From JACVRW01 sp963728155 (GTDB lineage Bacteria > Actinomycetota > Thermoleophilia > Solirubrobacterales > Thermoleophilaceae): a DNA stretch of 64,000 nucleotides. The stretch's first letter is position 1; each line of letters opens with the position of its first letter. The stretch is taken from positions 372,001 to 436,000 of the forward strand of contig CAVSJF010000006.1 in assembly GCA_963728155.1 (NCBI GenBank). The letters run 5' to 3'. Of the stretch, positions 44,636-53,057 are shown one piece after another. Under the pieces are notes generated by a model that worked only from the letters and a program-made list of their open reading frames with translations, did no database searches and was not told the DNA's origin. The position numbers and the translations under genes are program-made.

Positions 44636-44875
44636 CTAGACGTCGTCCGGCAGGCTGACGAACTCGCGCTTGACATCTCGATACCACCCGAGGCCGCTGA
44701 TCGGGCGCTTCCATCGGCCGCGCATCGCCTCGTGGGCCTCGCGGTGGGTCTCGTCGCCGGCCGCGACCTGCGCCTTGAGGTGGCGGTCTTGGGCCTTGAT
44801 GACTTCGTTGTGGTCCTCGCCGTGATGCTCGACGTTGCAGGGTCCGCCGAGTTGCTTGCAGGTCATGGTCTTCAT
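44636..44875 (-). CDS. Small DUF1059-like protein
   Basis: A 79-residue protein that begins KTMTCKQLGGPCNVEHHGED, with a Cys-x5-Cys pair and the run EVIKAQDRHLKAQVAAGDE, followed by a WYRDVKREF tail. Short Cys/His-containing proteins with this start (MKTMTCKQLGG) are usually assigned to DUF1059. A metal-binding or stress role is suspected for the group, not shown. ATG at 44875 is preferred over 44884. Confidence 0.72.
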   Translation of the reverse strand: MKTMTCKQLGGPCNVEHHGEDHNEVIKAQDRHLKAQVAAGDETHREAHEAMRGRWKRPISGLGWYRDVKREFVSLPDDV

Positions 44876-44884
44876 GGGCGCCAA

Positions 44885-45253
44885 CCTACGCCTGCGCGGC
44901 CGTCAGGGCTTCTCGAATCCTGATCGATCAGCCCAAGGACTGTTCTCGGCGCTCGAGAGCGCGGCGAAGTCGGCGTCGCGCGACAGGACGTGGCCCCACG
45001 GGCAGCCAACATCGACGGTCAGCCCTCAAGACCGTCAGACGAGGATGACGGCCTGCGGGGTCCCGCCGGCCGTGAGCCCCTCACTGCACCGTTCGCGTGA
45101 GAGCGGCCCTCTTCCGCCCCACGCGCGGGTGGCCGACGAAGCCAGGGGGCTCCGCCCCCTCGTGCCGGCTTCGCCGGCAGACCCCCGGGATACTGAAATT
45201 CGTCGGACAGGACCCGCGCCCACGTAGCTGGGCCCGCAACCAAACGCCCCAGC
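44885..45253. other. 369-nt interval after pilC with tandem hairpins and no gene
   Basis: I see no credible coding frame. The only structure is the pair of hairpins at 45144-45179, downstream of pilC on the minus strand. Confidence 0.6.
45144..45179 (-). terminator. Tandem hairpins ending the pilB-pilT-pilC unit
   Basis: Two perfect stem-loops lie side by side: TGCCGGC-TTC-GCCGGCA (45163-45179) and AGGGGGC-TCC-GCCCCCT (45144-45160). They begin about 75 nt after the pilC stop codon. They lack a U-run, but paired GC-rich hairpins commonly end transcripts in high-GC genomes. Confidence 0.65.
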
Positions 45254-46468
45254 CTACTTGATCGAGTCGTACACCTTGAACATCGGTAGGTACATCGCGA
45301 TCACGATGAAGCCCACGATCCCGCCCACGAAGATGATCATGATCGGCTCGAGGATCGAGGTGAGCGCCTTGACCGCCGCCTCCACCTGCTCCTCGTAGAA
45401 GTCGGCGACCTTGCTCAGCATCGTCTCGAGGGCGCCCGTCTCCTCGCCCACGCCGATCATCTGGGTGACCATCACGGGGAAGGCCTCGGGGACCTGGGTC
45501 ATCGGCTGGGTCAGCGTCCCGCCCTTCTTCACCGAGTCGCGAACGTCGTCCATCGCCTTCTCGACCACCTTGTTGCCCGACGTGCGGCCCGTGATGTCGA
45601 TCGCCTCGAGCATCGGCACGCCGGCGGCGATCAGCCCTGAGAACGTCCGCGAGAAGCGGGCGAGGGCCACCTTCTGCACGATGCCGCCGATCTTCATCGG
45701 GAACTTGAGCTTGAGGCGGTCCCACTGCATGCCGCCGGTCTCGGACTTCTTCCAGAACCGGAACGTCCACACCACGGCGGCGGTCACCGCGAGCATCACG
45801 TACCAGCGCTGGGTGACCATGTCCGACATCCAGACGGTGAACTTGGTGATCGTGGGGAGGTCGCCGCCGAAGTCCTTGAAGATCTTCTCGAACACGGGGA
45901 CGAGGAAGGCGACGAGGGCGAAGAGCACGATGAAGGCGAAGCCGCCGATCAGCGACGGGTACATCATCGCCGCCTTGATCTGGCGCTTGAGCGCCGCGTC
46001 CTTCTCCAGCTGGGTCGCCACGCGCACCAGCGTCTGGTCCAGGATGCCGCCGGTCTCGCCCGCCTCGACCATGGCCACGTAGAGATCGTTGAAGAGCTCG
46101 GGGTGGCGCTTGAGGGCATCGGATAGCGCCAGGCCGGCCTCGACGTCCTTGCGCACGTCGATCCAGATGTCGCGCAGCTTGTCGTTCTCGGTCTGCTCCT
46201 CGATCACGTAGAGCGCCCGCAGCAGCGACATGCCCGAGTTGACCATCGTCGCCAGCTGGCGTGTGGCGATCACCAGCTCGTCGGGCTTGATGCGCTGGAA
46301 GCGCGCGAGGATGTCGCCCGCGTTCGCGGGCTGCTGCTCCTCGATGTCGATCACGATCAGGCCGCGGGTGCGCAGCTGTGACGCCACCGCCTGCTTGTCG
46401 CCCGCCTCCATCTCGCCCTTGGTGGGCGCGCCGGAGAGGTCCAGGGCCTGGAATGCGTAGGTCGCCAT
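45254..46468 (-). CDS. pilC: Type IV pilus inner-membrane platform protein PilC
   Basis: A 404-residue member of the GspF/PilC family: N-terminal cytoplasmic lead (TYAFQALDLSGAPTKGEMEA) and two T2SF repeats, each ending in membrane segments (MMYPSLIGGFAFIVLFALVA and LEPIMIIFVGGIVGFIVIAM). Blocks LFNDLYVAMVEAGETGGILD and FPVMVTQMIGVGEETGALET are the repeat signatures. It transmits motor motion to the pilus. It is 3 nt downstream of pilT, so they are coupled; the pilA half of the locus lies 19 kb away. Confidence 0.95.
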   Translation of the reverse strand: MATYAFQALDLSGAPTKGEMEAGDKQAVASQLRTRGLIVIDIEEQQPANAGDILARFQRIKPDELVIATRQLATMVNSGMSLLRALYVIEEQTENDKLRDIWIDVRKDVEAGLALSDALKRHPELFNDLYVAMVEAGETGGILDQTLVRVATQLEKDAALKRQIKAAMMYPSLIGGFAFIVLFALVAFLVPVFEKIFKDFGGDLPTITKFTVWMSDMVTQRWYVMLAVTAAVVWTFRFWKKSETGGMQWDRLKLKFPMKIGGIVQKVALARFSRTFSGLIAAGVPMLEAIDITGRTSGNKVVEKAMDDVRDSVKKGGTLTQPMTQVPEAFPVMVTQMIGVGEETGALETMLSKVADFYEEQVEAAVKALTSILEPIMIIFVGGIVGFIVIAMYLPMFKVYDSIK

Positions 46469-46471
46469 GCG

Positions 46472-47545
46472 CTAAGCGACCCTCACGGTGCCCATGAGCC
46501 GGCGCAGCTCGTCGGGGGCGCTCGACCGCGACTCCGCCAGCTCGCGCGTGATCTTGTGCTCGCGCACCAGCTGGACGAGCGCCGCGTCCATGGTCTGCAT
46601 CCCGAACTGGCCGCCGGTCTGCAGGGCGGAGTAGATCTGGTGGGTCTTGCCCTCGCGGATCAGGTTGCGAACCGCCGGCGTGGGCACCAGGATCTCGCAG
46701 GCGCAGATACGTCCTCGGCCGTCGGCCTTGGGCAGCAGCTGCTGGGTGACGATGCCCTGCAGGGCCACCGATAGCTGCACCCGTACCTGCTGTTGCTGCT
46801 CGGGAGGGAACACGTCGACGATGCGGTCGACGGTCTGCGCGGTGTCCTGGGTGTGCAGGGTGGCGAACACCAGGTGGCCGGTCTCCGCCGCGGTCAGCGC
46901 GGTCGCGATCGTCTCGAGGTCGCGCATCTCTCCCACCAGGATCACGTCGGGGTCCTGGCGTAGCGCGGCCTTCAGTCCCAGCCCGAAGCTCGGGGCGTCG
47001 GCCCCCAGCTCGCGCTGGTTGACGATGCAGCGCTTGTGCTTGTGGAGGAACTCGATCGGGTCCTCGATGGTGAGGATGTGCTCGTGGCGCACCTCGTTGA
47101 TCAGGTCGAGCATGGCCGCGAGAGTCGTCGACTTGCCCGAGCCGGTGGGTCCGGTCACGAGCACGAACCCGCGCGGCTTCTTGGTGAACTCCTCGATCAC
47201 CGGCGGCAGGTCGAGGGTCCCGATTCTCGGGATCTCGTGAGGGATCAGGCGAAAGGCGGCGGAGAGCGAGGCGCGCTGGAAATACGCGTTAACGCGAAAG
47301 CGCGCGCGGCCGGGGATCGAATAGGCGAGGTCGATCTGCCAGTCGGTCTCGAGCTTCTGGCGCTGATCGTTGGTGAGGATCGAATAGATGACCTCGCGCG
47401 TGGTCTGCGGCGTCAGGGGCGGGTAATCGAGCGCGTGCAGCTTGCCGTGCTGGCGGATCATGGGCGGGGAGCCCGCGGTGAGATGCAGGTCCGAGGCCTG
47501 TCGCTCCATCACCTGCAGCAGGACTTCGGCGAAGTCGAACTCCAT
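46472..47545 (-). CDS. pilT: Type IV pilus retraction ATPase PilT
   Basis: A 357-residue hexameric ATPase for pilus retraction (twitching). Walker A is GPTGSGKSTTL, the Asp box HILTIEDPIEF, Walker B DPDVILVGEMRDLETI and the His box TGHLVFATLHTQDTAQ. The C-terminal PAVRNLIREGKTHQI corresponds to the AIRNLIRE motif specific to PilT. It follows pilB by 29 nt. The presence of PilT implies retractile, not only secretion-type, fibres. Confidence 0.95.
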   Translation of the reverse strand: MEFDFAEVLLQVMERQASDLHLTAGSPPMIRQHGKLHALDYPPLTPQTTREVIYSILTNDQRQKLETDWQIDLAYSIPGRARFRVNAYFQRASLSAAFRLIPHEIPRIGTLDLPPVIEEFTKKPRGFVLVTGPTGSGKSTTLAAMLDLINEVRHEHILTIEDPIEFLHKHKRCIVNQRELGADAPSFGLGLKAALRQDPDVILVGEMRDLETIATALTAAETGHLVFATLHTQDTAQTVDRIVDVFPPEQQQQVRVQLSVALQGIVTQQLLPKADGRGRICACEILVPTPAVRNLIREGKTHQIYSALQTGGQFGMQTMDAALVQLVREHKITRELAESRSSAPDELRRLMGTVRVA

Positions 47546-47574
47546 CGTCCTTCCTTATCGGCGGGGGGTTTTGA

Positions 47575-49332
47575 TCACGTGACCCGCGCCACCTCGGCGA
47601 TGGACGTGATTCCGTTCTTGACCTTCTCGAAGCCGTCGGCGCGCAACGGGCGCATGCCCTGCGCCACCGCGACCTTGCGAATGTCCTCGGCCGAGCCGCG
47701 CTCCACGGTCAGGTCCCTGATCTCGTCGGAGATCACCATCACCTCGTACAGGCCGGTCCGGCCCTTGTAACCCGAGCCGCCGCAGCGCCCGCAGCCCATC
47801 GGCTCGTAGGCCTCGAGGTCGAAGGCGACGTTGAAGCCCGCCTTCTCGAGCGACGAGACCGACAGCATCGTGCGCTTCTTGCAGTAGGTGCAGAGCGAGC
47901 GCACGAGCCGCTGGGCGACGATGGCCACGATCGCCGAGGCCGACAGAAACGGCTCGATCCCCATCTCGGTCAGCCGGGTGATCGCCGAGGGCGCGTCGTT
48001 GGTGTGCAGCGTGCTCAGGACGAGGTGCCCGGTGAGGGCCGACTCGATCGCGATCTTGGCCGTCTCGCCGTCGCGGATCTCGCCGACCATGATCACGTCG
48101 GGGTCGGCACGCAGCATCGCGCGCAGCCCGCTGGCGAAGGTCAGGCCGGCCTTCATGTTCACCTGCAGCTGGTTGATGCCGGCGATCTGGTACTCGACCG
48201 GATCCTCGATCGTGATGATGTTGCGCTGGGGCTCGTTGATCTCGTTGAGCGCGGCGTAGAGGGTGGTGGACTTGCCCGACCCCGTGGGCCCGGTGGCCAG
48301 CACCGCCCCGTAGGAGCGCCGGAAGGCATCCTCGAAGAGCTCCTCGCTGCCCTGCGACATGCCCAGATGGTCGAGGCCGATCAGGGCCTGCGACTTGTCG
48401 AGAATGCGCATCACGATCCCCTCTCCGTCCACGCGCGGCATGGTCACCACGCGCGTGTCGATCGCGTGTCCCTCGACGGTCAGCCCCACGCGGCCGTCCT
48501 GCGGCACGCGCTTCTCGGCGATGTCGAGGTCGGCCATGATCTTCACGCGCGAGACCACGCCCGCCACCATCCGGCGCGGGATCTCCGTCGTCTCGCGCAG
48601 CACGCCGTCGACGCGAAAGCGCACGCGCATGTCGCGGCCGTCGGGCTCGTAGTGGATGTCCGAGGCTCCCTCCTCGACGGCCTGCGCGATGATCGAGTTG
48701 ACCAGCTTGATCACCGGGCCGTCCTCCGCCGACTCGCGGATCTCCGTTACGTCGGCGAGCTCCTCCTCGCCCTCGGACACCGCCTCGGCCACGGCGCTGT
48801 CGAGGCGGCTCATCCGCCCGATCAGCTGGTGTATGTCGTCGGGCGAAGCGACCACCGGCCGTACCTCGTGGCCGGCCATCAGCTTCAGATCGTCGAGGGC
48901 GAGCACGTTGGATGGATCGGACATGGCCACGAGCAGCTGCCCGCGCTCGTCGAAGCCGATCGGTGCGGCGTTGAGCCGCCGGGCGGCCTGCGCGCTGATC
49001 GAGTTCAGGGCCGACGCGTCGGTCTTGAACCTCGTGAGGTCGACGTGGTAGAGGCCGAAGCGCTGCGCGGTCGCGCGCGCCAGCTGGTCTCCGGTGATGG
49101 CTCCGGCCTCCAGCAGGATGTGCTCGGCCGGGCGTCCGCTGCCCTTGCCCTGCTCGACCGCCTGGTCGACGCGCTCGCGGGAGAGGAATTCCATCTCGAC
49201 GAGGACGTCGGAGATGAAGCGCGAGCCCGCCTTGCGCTGTGGCGCCGTCAGCCCGTCGGCCGCCTCCGGCGCGACGGGAGGCTCGCCCTCCGCCACGGCG
49301 CGCAGGGTCGACCCGCCCGGCGCCTCGGTCAT
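47575..49332 (-). CDS. pilB: Type IV pilus extension ATPase PilB with N-terminal MshEN-like domain
   Basis: A 585-residue GspE/PilB-family motor for pilus extension. The N-terminal region (residues about 30-110: RFISDVLVEMEFLSRERVDQ, ILLEAGAITGDQLARATAQR) resembles the MshEN domain that binds c-di-GMP, though the motif is degenerate. The ATPase core has GPTGSGKSTTLYA, ITIEDPVEY, DPDVIMVGEIRDGETA and TGHLVLSTLHTND. A zinc-type tetracysteine is CTYC plus CGRC. ATG at 49332 is chosen; its ATGA overlaps the stop of the upstream lipoprotein-thioredoxin gene. Confidence 0.93.
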   Translation of the reverse strand: MTEAPGGSTLRAVAEGEPPVAPEAADGLTAPQRKAGSRFISDVLVEMEFLSRERVDQAVEQGKGSGRPAEHILLEAGAITGDQLARATAQRFGLYHVDLTRFKTDASALNSISAQAARRLNAAPIGFDERGQLLVAMSDPSNVLALDDLKLMAGHEVRPVVASPDDIHQLIGRMSRLDSAVAEAVSEGEEELADVTEIRESAEDGPVIKLVNSIIAQAVEEGASDIHYEPDGRDMRVRFRVDGVLRETTEIPRRMVAGVVSRVKIMADLDIAEKRVPQDGRVGLTVEGHAIDTRVVTMPRVDGEGIVMRILDKSQALIGLDHLGMSQGSEELFEDAFRRSYGAVLATGPTGSGKSTTLYAALNEINEPQRNIITIEDPVEYQIAGINQLQVNMKAGLTFASGLRAMLRADPDVIMVGEIRDGETAKIAIESALTGHLVLSTLHTNDAPSAITRLTEMGIEPFLSASAIVAIVAQRLVRSLCTYCKKRTMLSVSSLEKAGFNVAFDLEAYEPMGCGRCGGSGYKGRTGLYEVMVISDEIRDLTVERGSAEDIRKVAVAQGMRPLRADGFEKVKNGITSIAEVARVT

Positions 49333-50567
49333 CGTGCGTCCGCGACGGCCTGGGTGAGCGACTTCGAGTCGATGAAGCCCTCTATGAGGCGAGCGTCGCC
49401 CCTGCTGTCGATCAGCGACGAGCGAGGGCGTCTGCGACACACCGAGGTCCTCGACGAGCTTCCCGTAGCGCTCGACGGCGTCAACGTGATCGGTCAGCAC
49501 CACCGCCGGCGACCTGCGCGCCAGGGCTCGCACCGACCGCGCCACGGCCCTGTCGTCGAGTCCGCTCGGGTTGCGGAAGAAGATCACGACCTTCTTGTGC
49601 GCCCCCACCGCCCGGGCCGCCCTTTGGGGTTGTCGGTGGAGAGCGCGGCGAGCGACAGCGGCTCGGTGCCGGTGAGGCCGGCCAGGCCGGTCGGTGAAGG
49701 TCTGGGCCGTCTCGCCGTAGCGGCCGCCGGGCAGCGCCGTCGCGCACGTTGGCGGGCGCCTCGATGCTCTGGGGCTTGTTGACCCCGGTCAGGTCGAGGG
49801 CGAAGTCGATGCTCGTGGGCCGCCGGGCGCCTGAGTCGAAGGCCACGCGGGCGGTCACACGGCGCAGGATCTGGTCCGATCCCACCCAGGCGTCGAACTG
49901 CGCCCGTTCCACCAGCGCCAAAGCCGGCGGGGACCGACCGGGAGAGGTCGCGCGCCATCGCCTCGACGTCGACCGACGCGGACACGTGGGTGGTGTCGAT
50001 GCCGTCGAGCTGCTCGGTGCCCACGGTCTTCGCGTCGCGCACCCAGGTCTCCGGATGCACCTCGAAGGGAAGCTGCCCTGGCTGGGCGCCGGTACCGTCG
50101 GCCACCGCCTGCACCACCGGATCCCAGGCCTGGGCGGGCACCTGCCACGCCCGGGCGCCCTGAGTGAGGTAGGCCTTCTCCTCGACCGCCACGAAGCCGC
50201 CGGCGAAGGACTGTCCCGGCGCATCGAGGCGCGCGTCGAGATCGACGGCGGGAACGTCGTTGGCCGCGCCGCGCTCGAAGGCTCCCGTGAGCTCGGCCTT
50301 GGTCGCGGCCGGGCCGCCGGAGAGCCTCACGCGAACGTCGAACGCCGCGCTCTGCAGCTTGCCCGAGAGCGAGGACCTGAGCGTGTCGACGGGGCTCGCG
50401 GCGGGGGTCGCCTGAGCGGCCGGCGCCTCGGCCGCGGCGGGTGCCTGCTGGGCCACGGGGACGGCTTCCTCGGACGCCCTGTTGCGGGCGTTCTGCACCG
50501 CCAGAAAGGTCGCCGCGAGCAGTGCTGCTCCGAGCACGGCGAGGAGGAAGGGGCGGGAGATCGCCAT
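49329..50567 (-). CDS. Membrane-anchored LppX/LolA-like + thioredoxin-like protein (several frameshifts)
   Basis: The gene reads as one protein of about 410 residues if three or more shifts between 49400 and 49950 are corrected. It starts with a membrane anchor (RPFLLAVLGAALLAATFLAV), then a linker. A lipoprotein-like beta domain follows (FDVRVRLSGGPAATKAELTG, GGFVAVEEKAYLTQGARAWQ, RRPTSIDFALDLTGVNKPQS). A C-terminal thioredoxin-like domain (HKKVVIFFRNPSGLDDRAVA, RYGKLVEDLGVSQTPSLV, ARLIEGFIDSKSLTQAVADA) lacks a CxxC, having FFRNPSG at that place. The stop overlaps pilB in ATGA. Coupling to pilB suggests a pilus-linked role. Confidence 0.65.
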
Positions 50568-50618
50568 TGCCTCGCATATCGGCAACGCAGGGGGCTTGTT
50601 TAGGCGCGAGGGGTGTTT

Positions 50619-51389
50619 CTAGACGGAGTCCAGGCCGGCTCGCATGGCCGCGCGCGGAGCGGGGCGAGAGGTCCAGAGCTCGAAGCTTCTCGCCCCCTGC
50701 GCGAGGAGAATCTCCAGGCCGTCGACCACCCGCATATCGCGCGCCTGAGCCCACCGGACCAGGGGGGTCGGCTCGCGCGCGTAGACGAGATCGACCACCA
50801 CGTCGGCGTCCCCCAGCGGCAGCTCCCTCACCGGATCCTCACCGTGGAGCCCGACGCTCGTGGCGTTCACGAGGATGTCGGCCGGCTCGCCCTGCTCGCT
50901 GAGCCTGACCCCGAGCGTCTCGGCCAGCTGCGCGGCCCGGTCGCGCGTGCGGTTCCACACCGCCACGTCGGCGCCTCCCTCGCGCAGCGCCCACGCCACC
51001 GCGCGAGCGGCACCACCGGCACCGAGCACGAGCGCCCGCCGGCCGGCGGGGTCGCTGCCCAGCGCATCGAGAAAGCCACCGGCGTCGGTGTTGTGGCCGG
51101 CGATGCCGCCGTCGTCGTCGAAGTCCAGGGTGTTCACCGCGCCGATCGCCTTTGCGGCCGGGCTCAGGTCGCCGGCGAGATCGTGGGCGGCGACCTTGTG
51201 GGGGATCGTGACGTTGGCTCCCCTGTAGCCGCTGTGCGGCAGGGCGCGCACGGTCTCCGCGAAGAGGTCCGGCGAGATGGGCAGGTGCACGTAGCGCCAG
51301 TCCATCCCGAGCTCGGCGAAGGCGGCGTTCATCATGGCCGGCGAGCGGCTGTGGGCGACGGGGAAGCCGAGGACGCCGGTGAGGGCCAT
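50619..51389 (-). CDS. aroE: Shikimate dehydrogenase
   Basis: A 256-residue enzyme reducing 3-dehydroshikimate to shikimate with NADPH. The substrate site has GFPVAHSRSPAMMNAAF and NVTIPHK with the catalytic Lys, and NTDAGGFL with the Asp partner. The cofactor motif is LGAGGAARAVAWAL with NRT for NADP. ATG at 51389 is used because it places GFPVAHSRSP at the family position. It sits between mltG and the pilus genes, linking the shikimate and pilus blocks. Confidence 0.93.
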   Translation of the reverse strand: MALTGVLGFPVAHSRSPAMMNAAFAELGMDWRYVHLPISPDLFAETVRALPHSGYRGANVTIPHKVAAHDLAGDLSPAAKAIGAVNTLDFDDDGGIAGHNTDAGGFLDALGSDPAGRRALVLGAGGAARAVAWALREGGADVAVWNRTRDRAAQLAETLGVRLSEQGEPADILVNATSVGLHGEDPVRELPLGDADVVVDLVYAREPTPLVRWAQARDMRVVDGLEILLAQGARSFELWTSRPAPRAAMRAGLDSV

Positions 51390-51409
51390 TTTCGCCGAGC
51401 CGGCTCGCT

Positions 51410-52657
51410 CTAGCAGTTCGTCGGCGACTTGCCGCCGCGCTCGGCGCGTGCGGCGTCGTACTCGTTCACGTAGCGCTGGAACTCGGCGTCGGTCTCGGCG
51501 AACTTGTGCTTGCCGTTGCCGCACACCGCCGCCACGTAGAAGATGAAGCCTGTCTTGGCCGGGCGGGCGGCCGCCTGGATCGACTTCAGCCCGGGACTGC
51601 CGATCGGTCCCGGCGGCAGGCCCGAATGCACGCGCGTGTTGTAGAGCGAGGTGTTCTGGAGCTCGGACACCTTCAGCGGCTTGTTCCAGTTCCCCACCGC
51701 GAAGCGGGTGGTGGCGTCGATGTCGAGCCGGATGTCGTTCTTGAGGCGGTTGTAGATCACGGAGGCGATCAGGGCGCGTTCCCGCGGCACCGCGGTCTCG
51801 CGCTCCACCAGCGAGGCGATCGTCAGGACGTCGTAGGGCGTGAGGTTCCTGCGCCGGGCGTAGCGCAGGTCGACCTCTTGGAAGTTCTCCTTGAAGGCCT
51901 CGAGCTGTGCGTTCACGAGCTTCTTCACCGGCCGGCCCTTGCGCAGCTCGTAGGTGGCCGGGAACAGGAAGCCCTCCAGGGACTTGGCGCCCCTCGCGCC
52001 GTAGCGACGCGGGTTGAGCAGGCGCGAGCGCAGCGTGGCGCGGCGGTAGTTGCCCCGCAGCCGCCGGACCGTCGGGGCGACCTCCGCCCGCGAGCGGCCC
52101 TCGGGGATGGTGACCATCACCACGTTCGGCGGGACGCCCTGCTCGAGCGTGTCGAGCACGTCGGTGTAGCCCATGCCCCCCTGGAGGGTGTACGGACCGG
52201 GCTTGAGGTCGCCGCTTCGGCCCGCGATGCGAGCCCGCAGGGCGAAAAAGGTGGACGAGTCGACCACCCCCTGCTCCTCGAGCTGGTCGGCGATGTCGCC
52301 CAGGCTGGCGCCCTGCGGAATCACCACGCGCACCTCCCCCTCCCCCTCGCTCTGGAAGGGCTGGAAGAGGTTCAGGGCAAACCAGGCCACACCGGCCAGC
52401 GCGGCCAGCACCACCGCCAGGGCCACCAGCCGCCCCACCCGTGGGCGCGCCCGGCGCCGCGGTTCGCCTCGGGCGGGTTCGCCCCCGGCGGACTCGCCCT
52501 CGGCGGGTTCGGGCCGGACGTCCGGCGGCGGCTCGCGCGGCGGCGGGGGCGTGACGACCGAACCGTCAGCACCCGCGCGGCGGGCCTCGCGCTCGCGGCG
52601 GGCCGCCTCGCGCTCCTCGGCTGAGCGCCCGGGCACGGGGGGTGGTCCGCTGCTCAT
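51410..52657 (-). CDS. mltG: Endolytic peptidoglycan transglycosylase MltG
   Basis: A 415-residue membrane-anchored MltG (YceG-like) with a Pro/Glu/Arg-rich cytoplasmic tail, one membrane segment (LVALAVVLAALAGVAWFALN), a LysM-like subdomain (VRVVIPQGASLGDIADQLEE) and a catalytic domain with the Glu in SLVERET. Further signatures are GFLFPATYEL, YNRLKNDIRLDIDATTRFAV and YNTRVHSGLPPGPIGSPG. MltG cleaves nascent glycan strands. The ATG is in an ATGA overlap with ruvX. Confidence 0.95.
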   Translation of the reverse strand: MSSGPPPVPGRSAEEREAARREREARRAGADGSVVTPPPPREPPPDVRPEPAEGESAGGEPARGEPRRRARPRVGRLVALAVVLAALAGVAWFALNLFQPFQSEGEGEVRVVIPQGASLGDIADQLEEQGVVDSSTFFALRARIAGRSGDLKPGPYTLQGGMGYTDVLDTLEQGVPPNVVMVTIPEGRSRAEVAPTVRRLRGNYRRATLRSRLLNPRRYGARGAKSLEGFLFPATYELRKGRPVKKLVNAQLEAFKENFQEVDLRYARRRNLTPYDVLTIASLVERETAVPRERALIASVIYNRLKNDIRLDIDATTRFAVGNWNKPLKVSELQNTSLYNTRVHSGLPPGPIGSPGLKSIQAAARPAKTGFIFYVAAVCGNGKHKFAETDAEFQRYVNEYDAARAERGGKSPTNC

Positions 52658-53055
52658 CCGGACACTCTCGCCGAACGCCCGGCGAGGTAGCTCTCGAGCA
52701 GGTGGGCTGCGGCGCGAGAGTCCTCGTCGCCGCTTCCACCGGCCCGCTCGGCCTGCCTGGTGGTGAGGCGCTCATCGCGGAGCTCCACGGGCACGCGCAG
52801 CCTGCGTTCGAGGCGCTCGGCGAACGCGCGCGCCTGGGCGGCCTGATCGCCCTCCTCGCCCGCAAGCGTCAGCGGCAGCCCGACGATCACGCGCTCCGCG
52901 TCCACCTCCTCGACGAGACGGGCCACCGCGCTCAGGCCCTTCTTGGTGTCGGGTCGCTCGACCGCCCGCAAGGGCGTTGCCAGGGTGCCCGAGGGATCGG
53001 ACACCGCGCAGCCACAGCGGGCCGACCCGTGGTCGAGTGCGACGATCCGCGCCAC
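52654..53055 (-). CDS. ruvX: RuvX/YqgF-type putative Holliday junction resolvase / pre-16S rRNA nuclease
   Basis: A 133-residue RNase H-fold protein: ARIVALDHGSARCGCAVSDP (first Asp), VIVGLPLTLAGEEGDQAAQA, PVELRDERLTTRQAE and SRAAAHLLESYL. It is conserved between alaS and mltG in many Gram-positive bacteria; the family is best supported as a nuclease in 16S rRNA maturation, with junction resolution also proposed. GTG at 53055 is used, 2 nt after the alaS stop. Its end overlaps mltG (ATGA). Confidence 0.9.
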   Translation of the reverse strand: MARIVALDHGSARCGCAVSDPSGTLATPLRAVERPDTKKGLSAVARLVEEVDAERVIVGLPLTLAGEEGDQAAQARAFAERLERRLRVPVELRDERLTTRQAERAGGSGDEDSRAAAHLLESYLAGRSARVSG

Positions 53056-53057
53056 CG

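Noticed and set aside
45144..45179. Adjacent short palindromes resembling a small repeat array
   Set aside because: The two units differ in sequence and there are no spacers, so it is a pair of hairpins, not a CRISPR array.
25876..45253. Integrated phage, plasmid or transposon
   Set aside because: No integrase, transposase, terminase, replication or conjugation gene and no flanking direct repeat could be seen.
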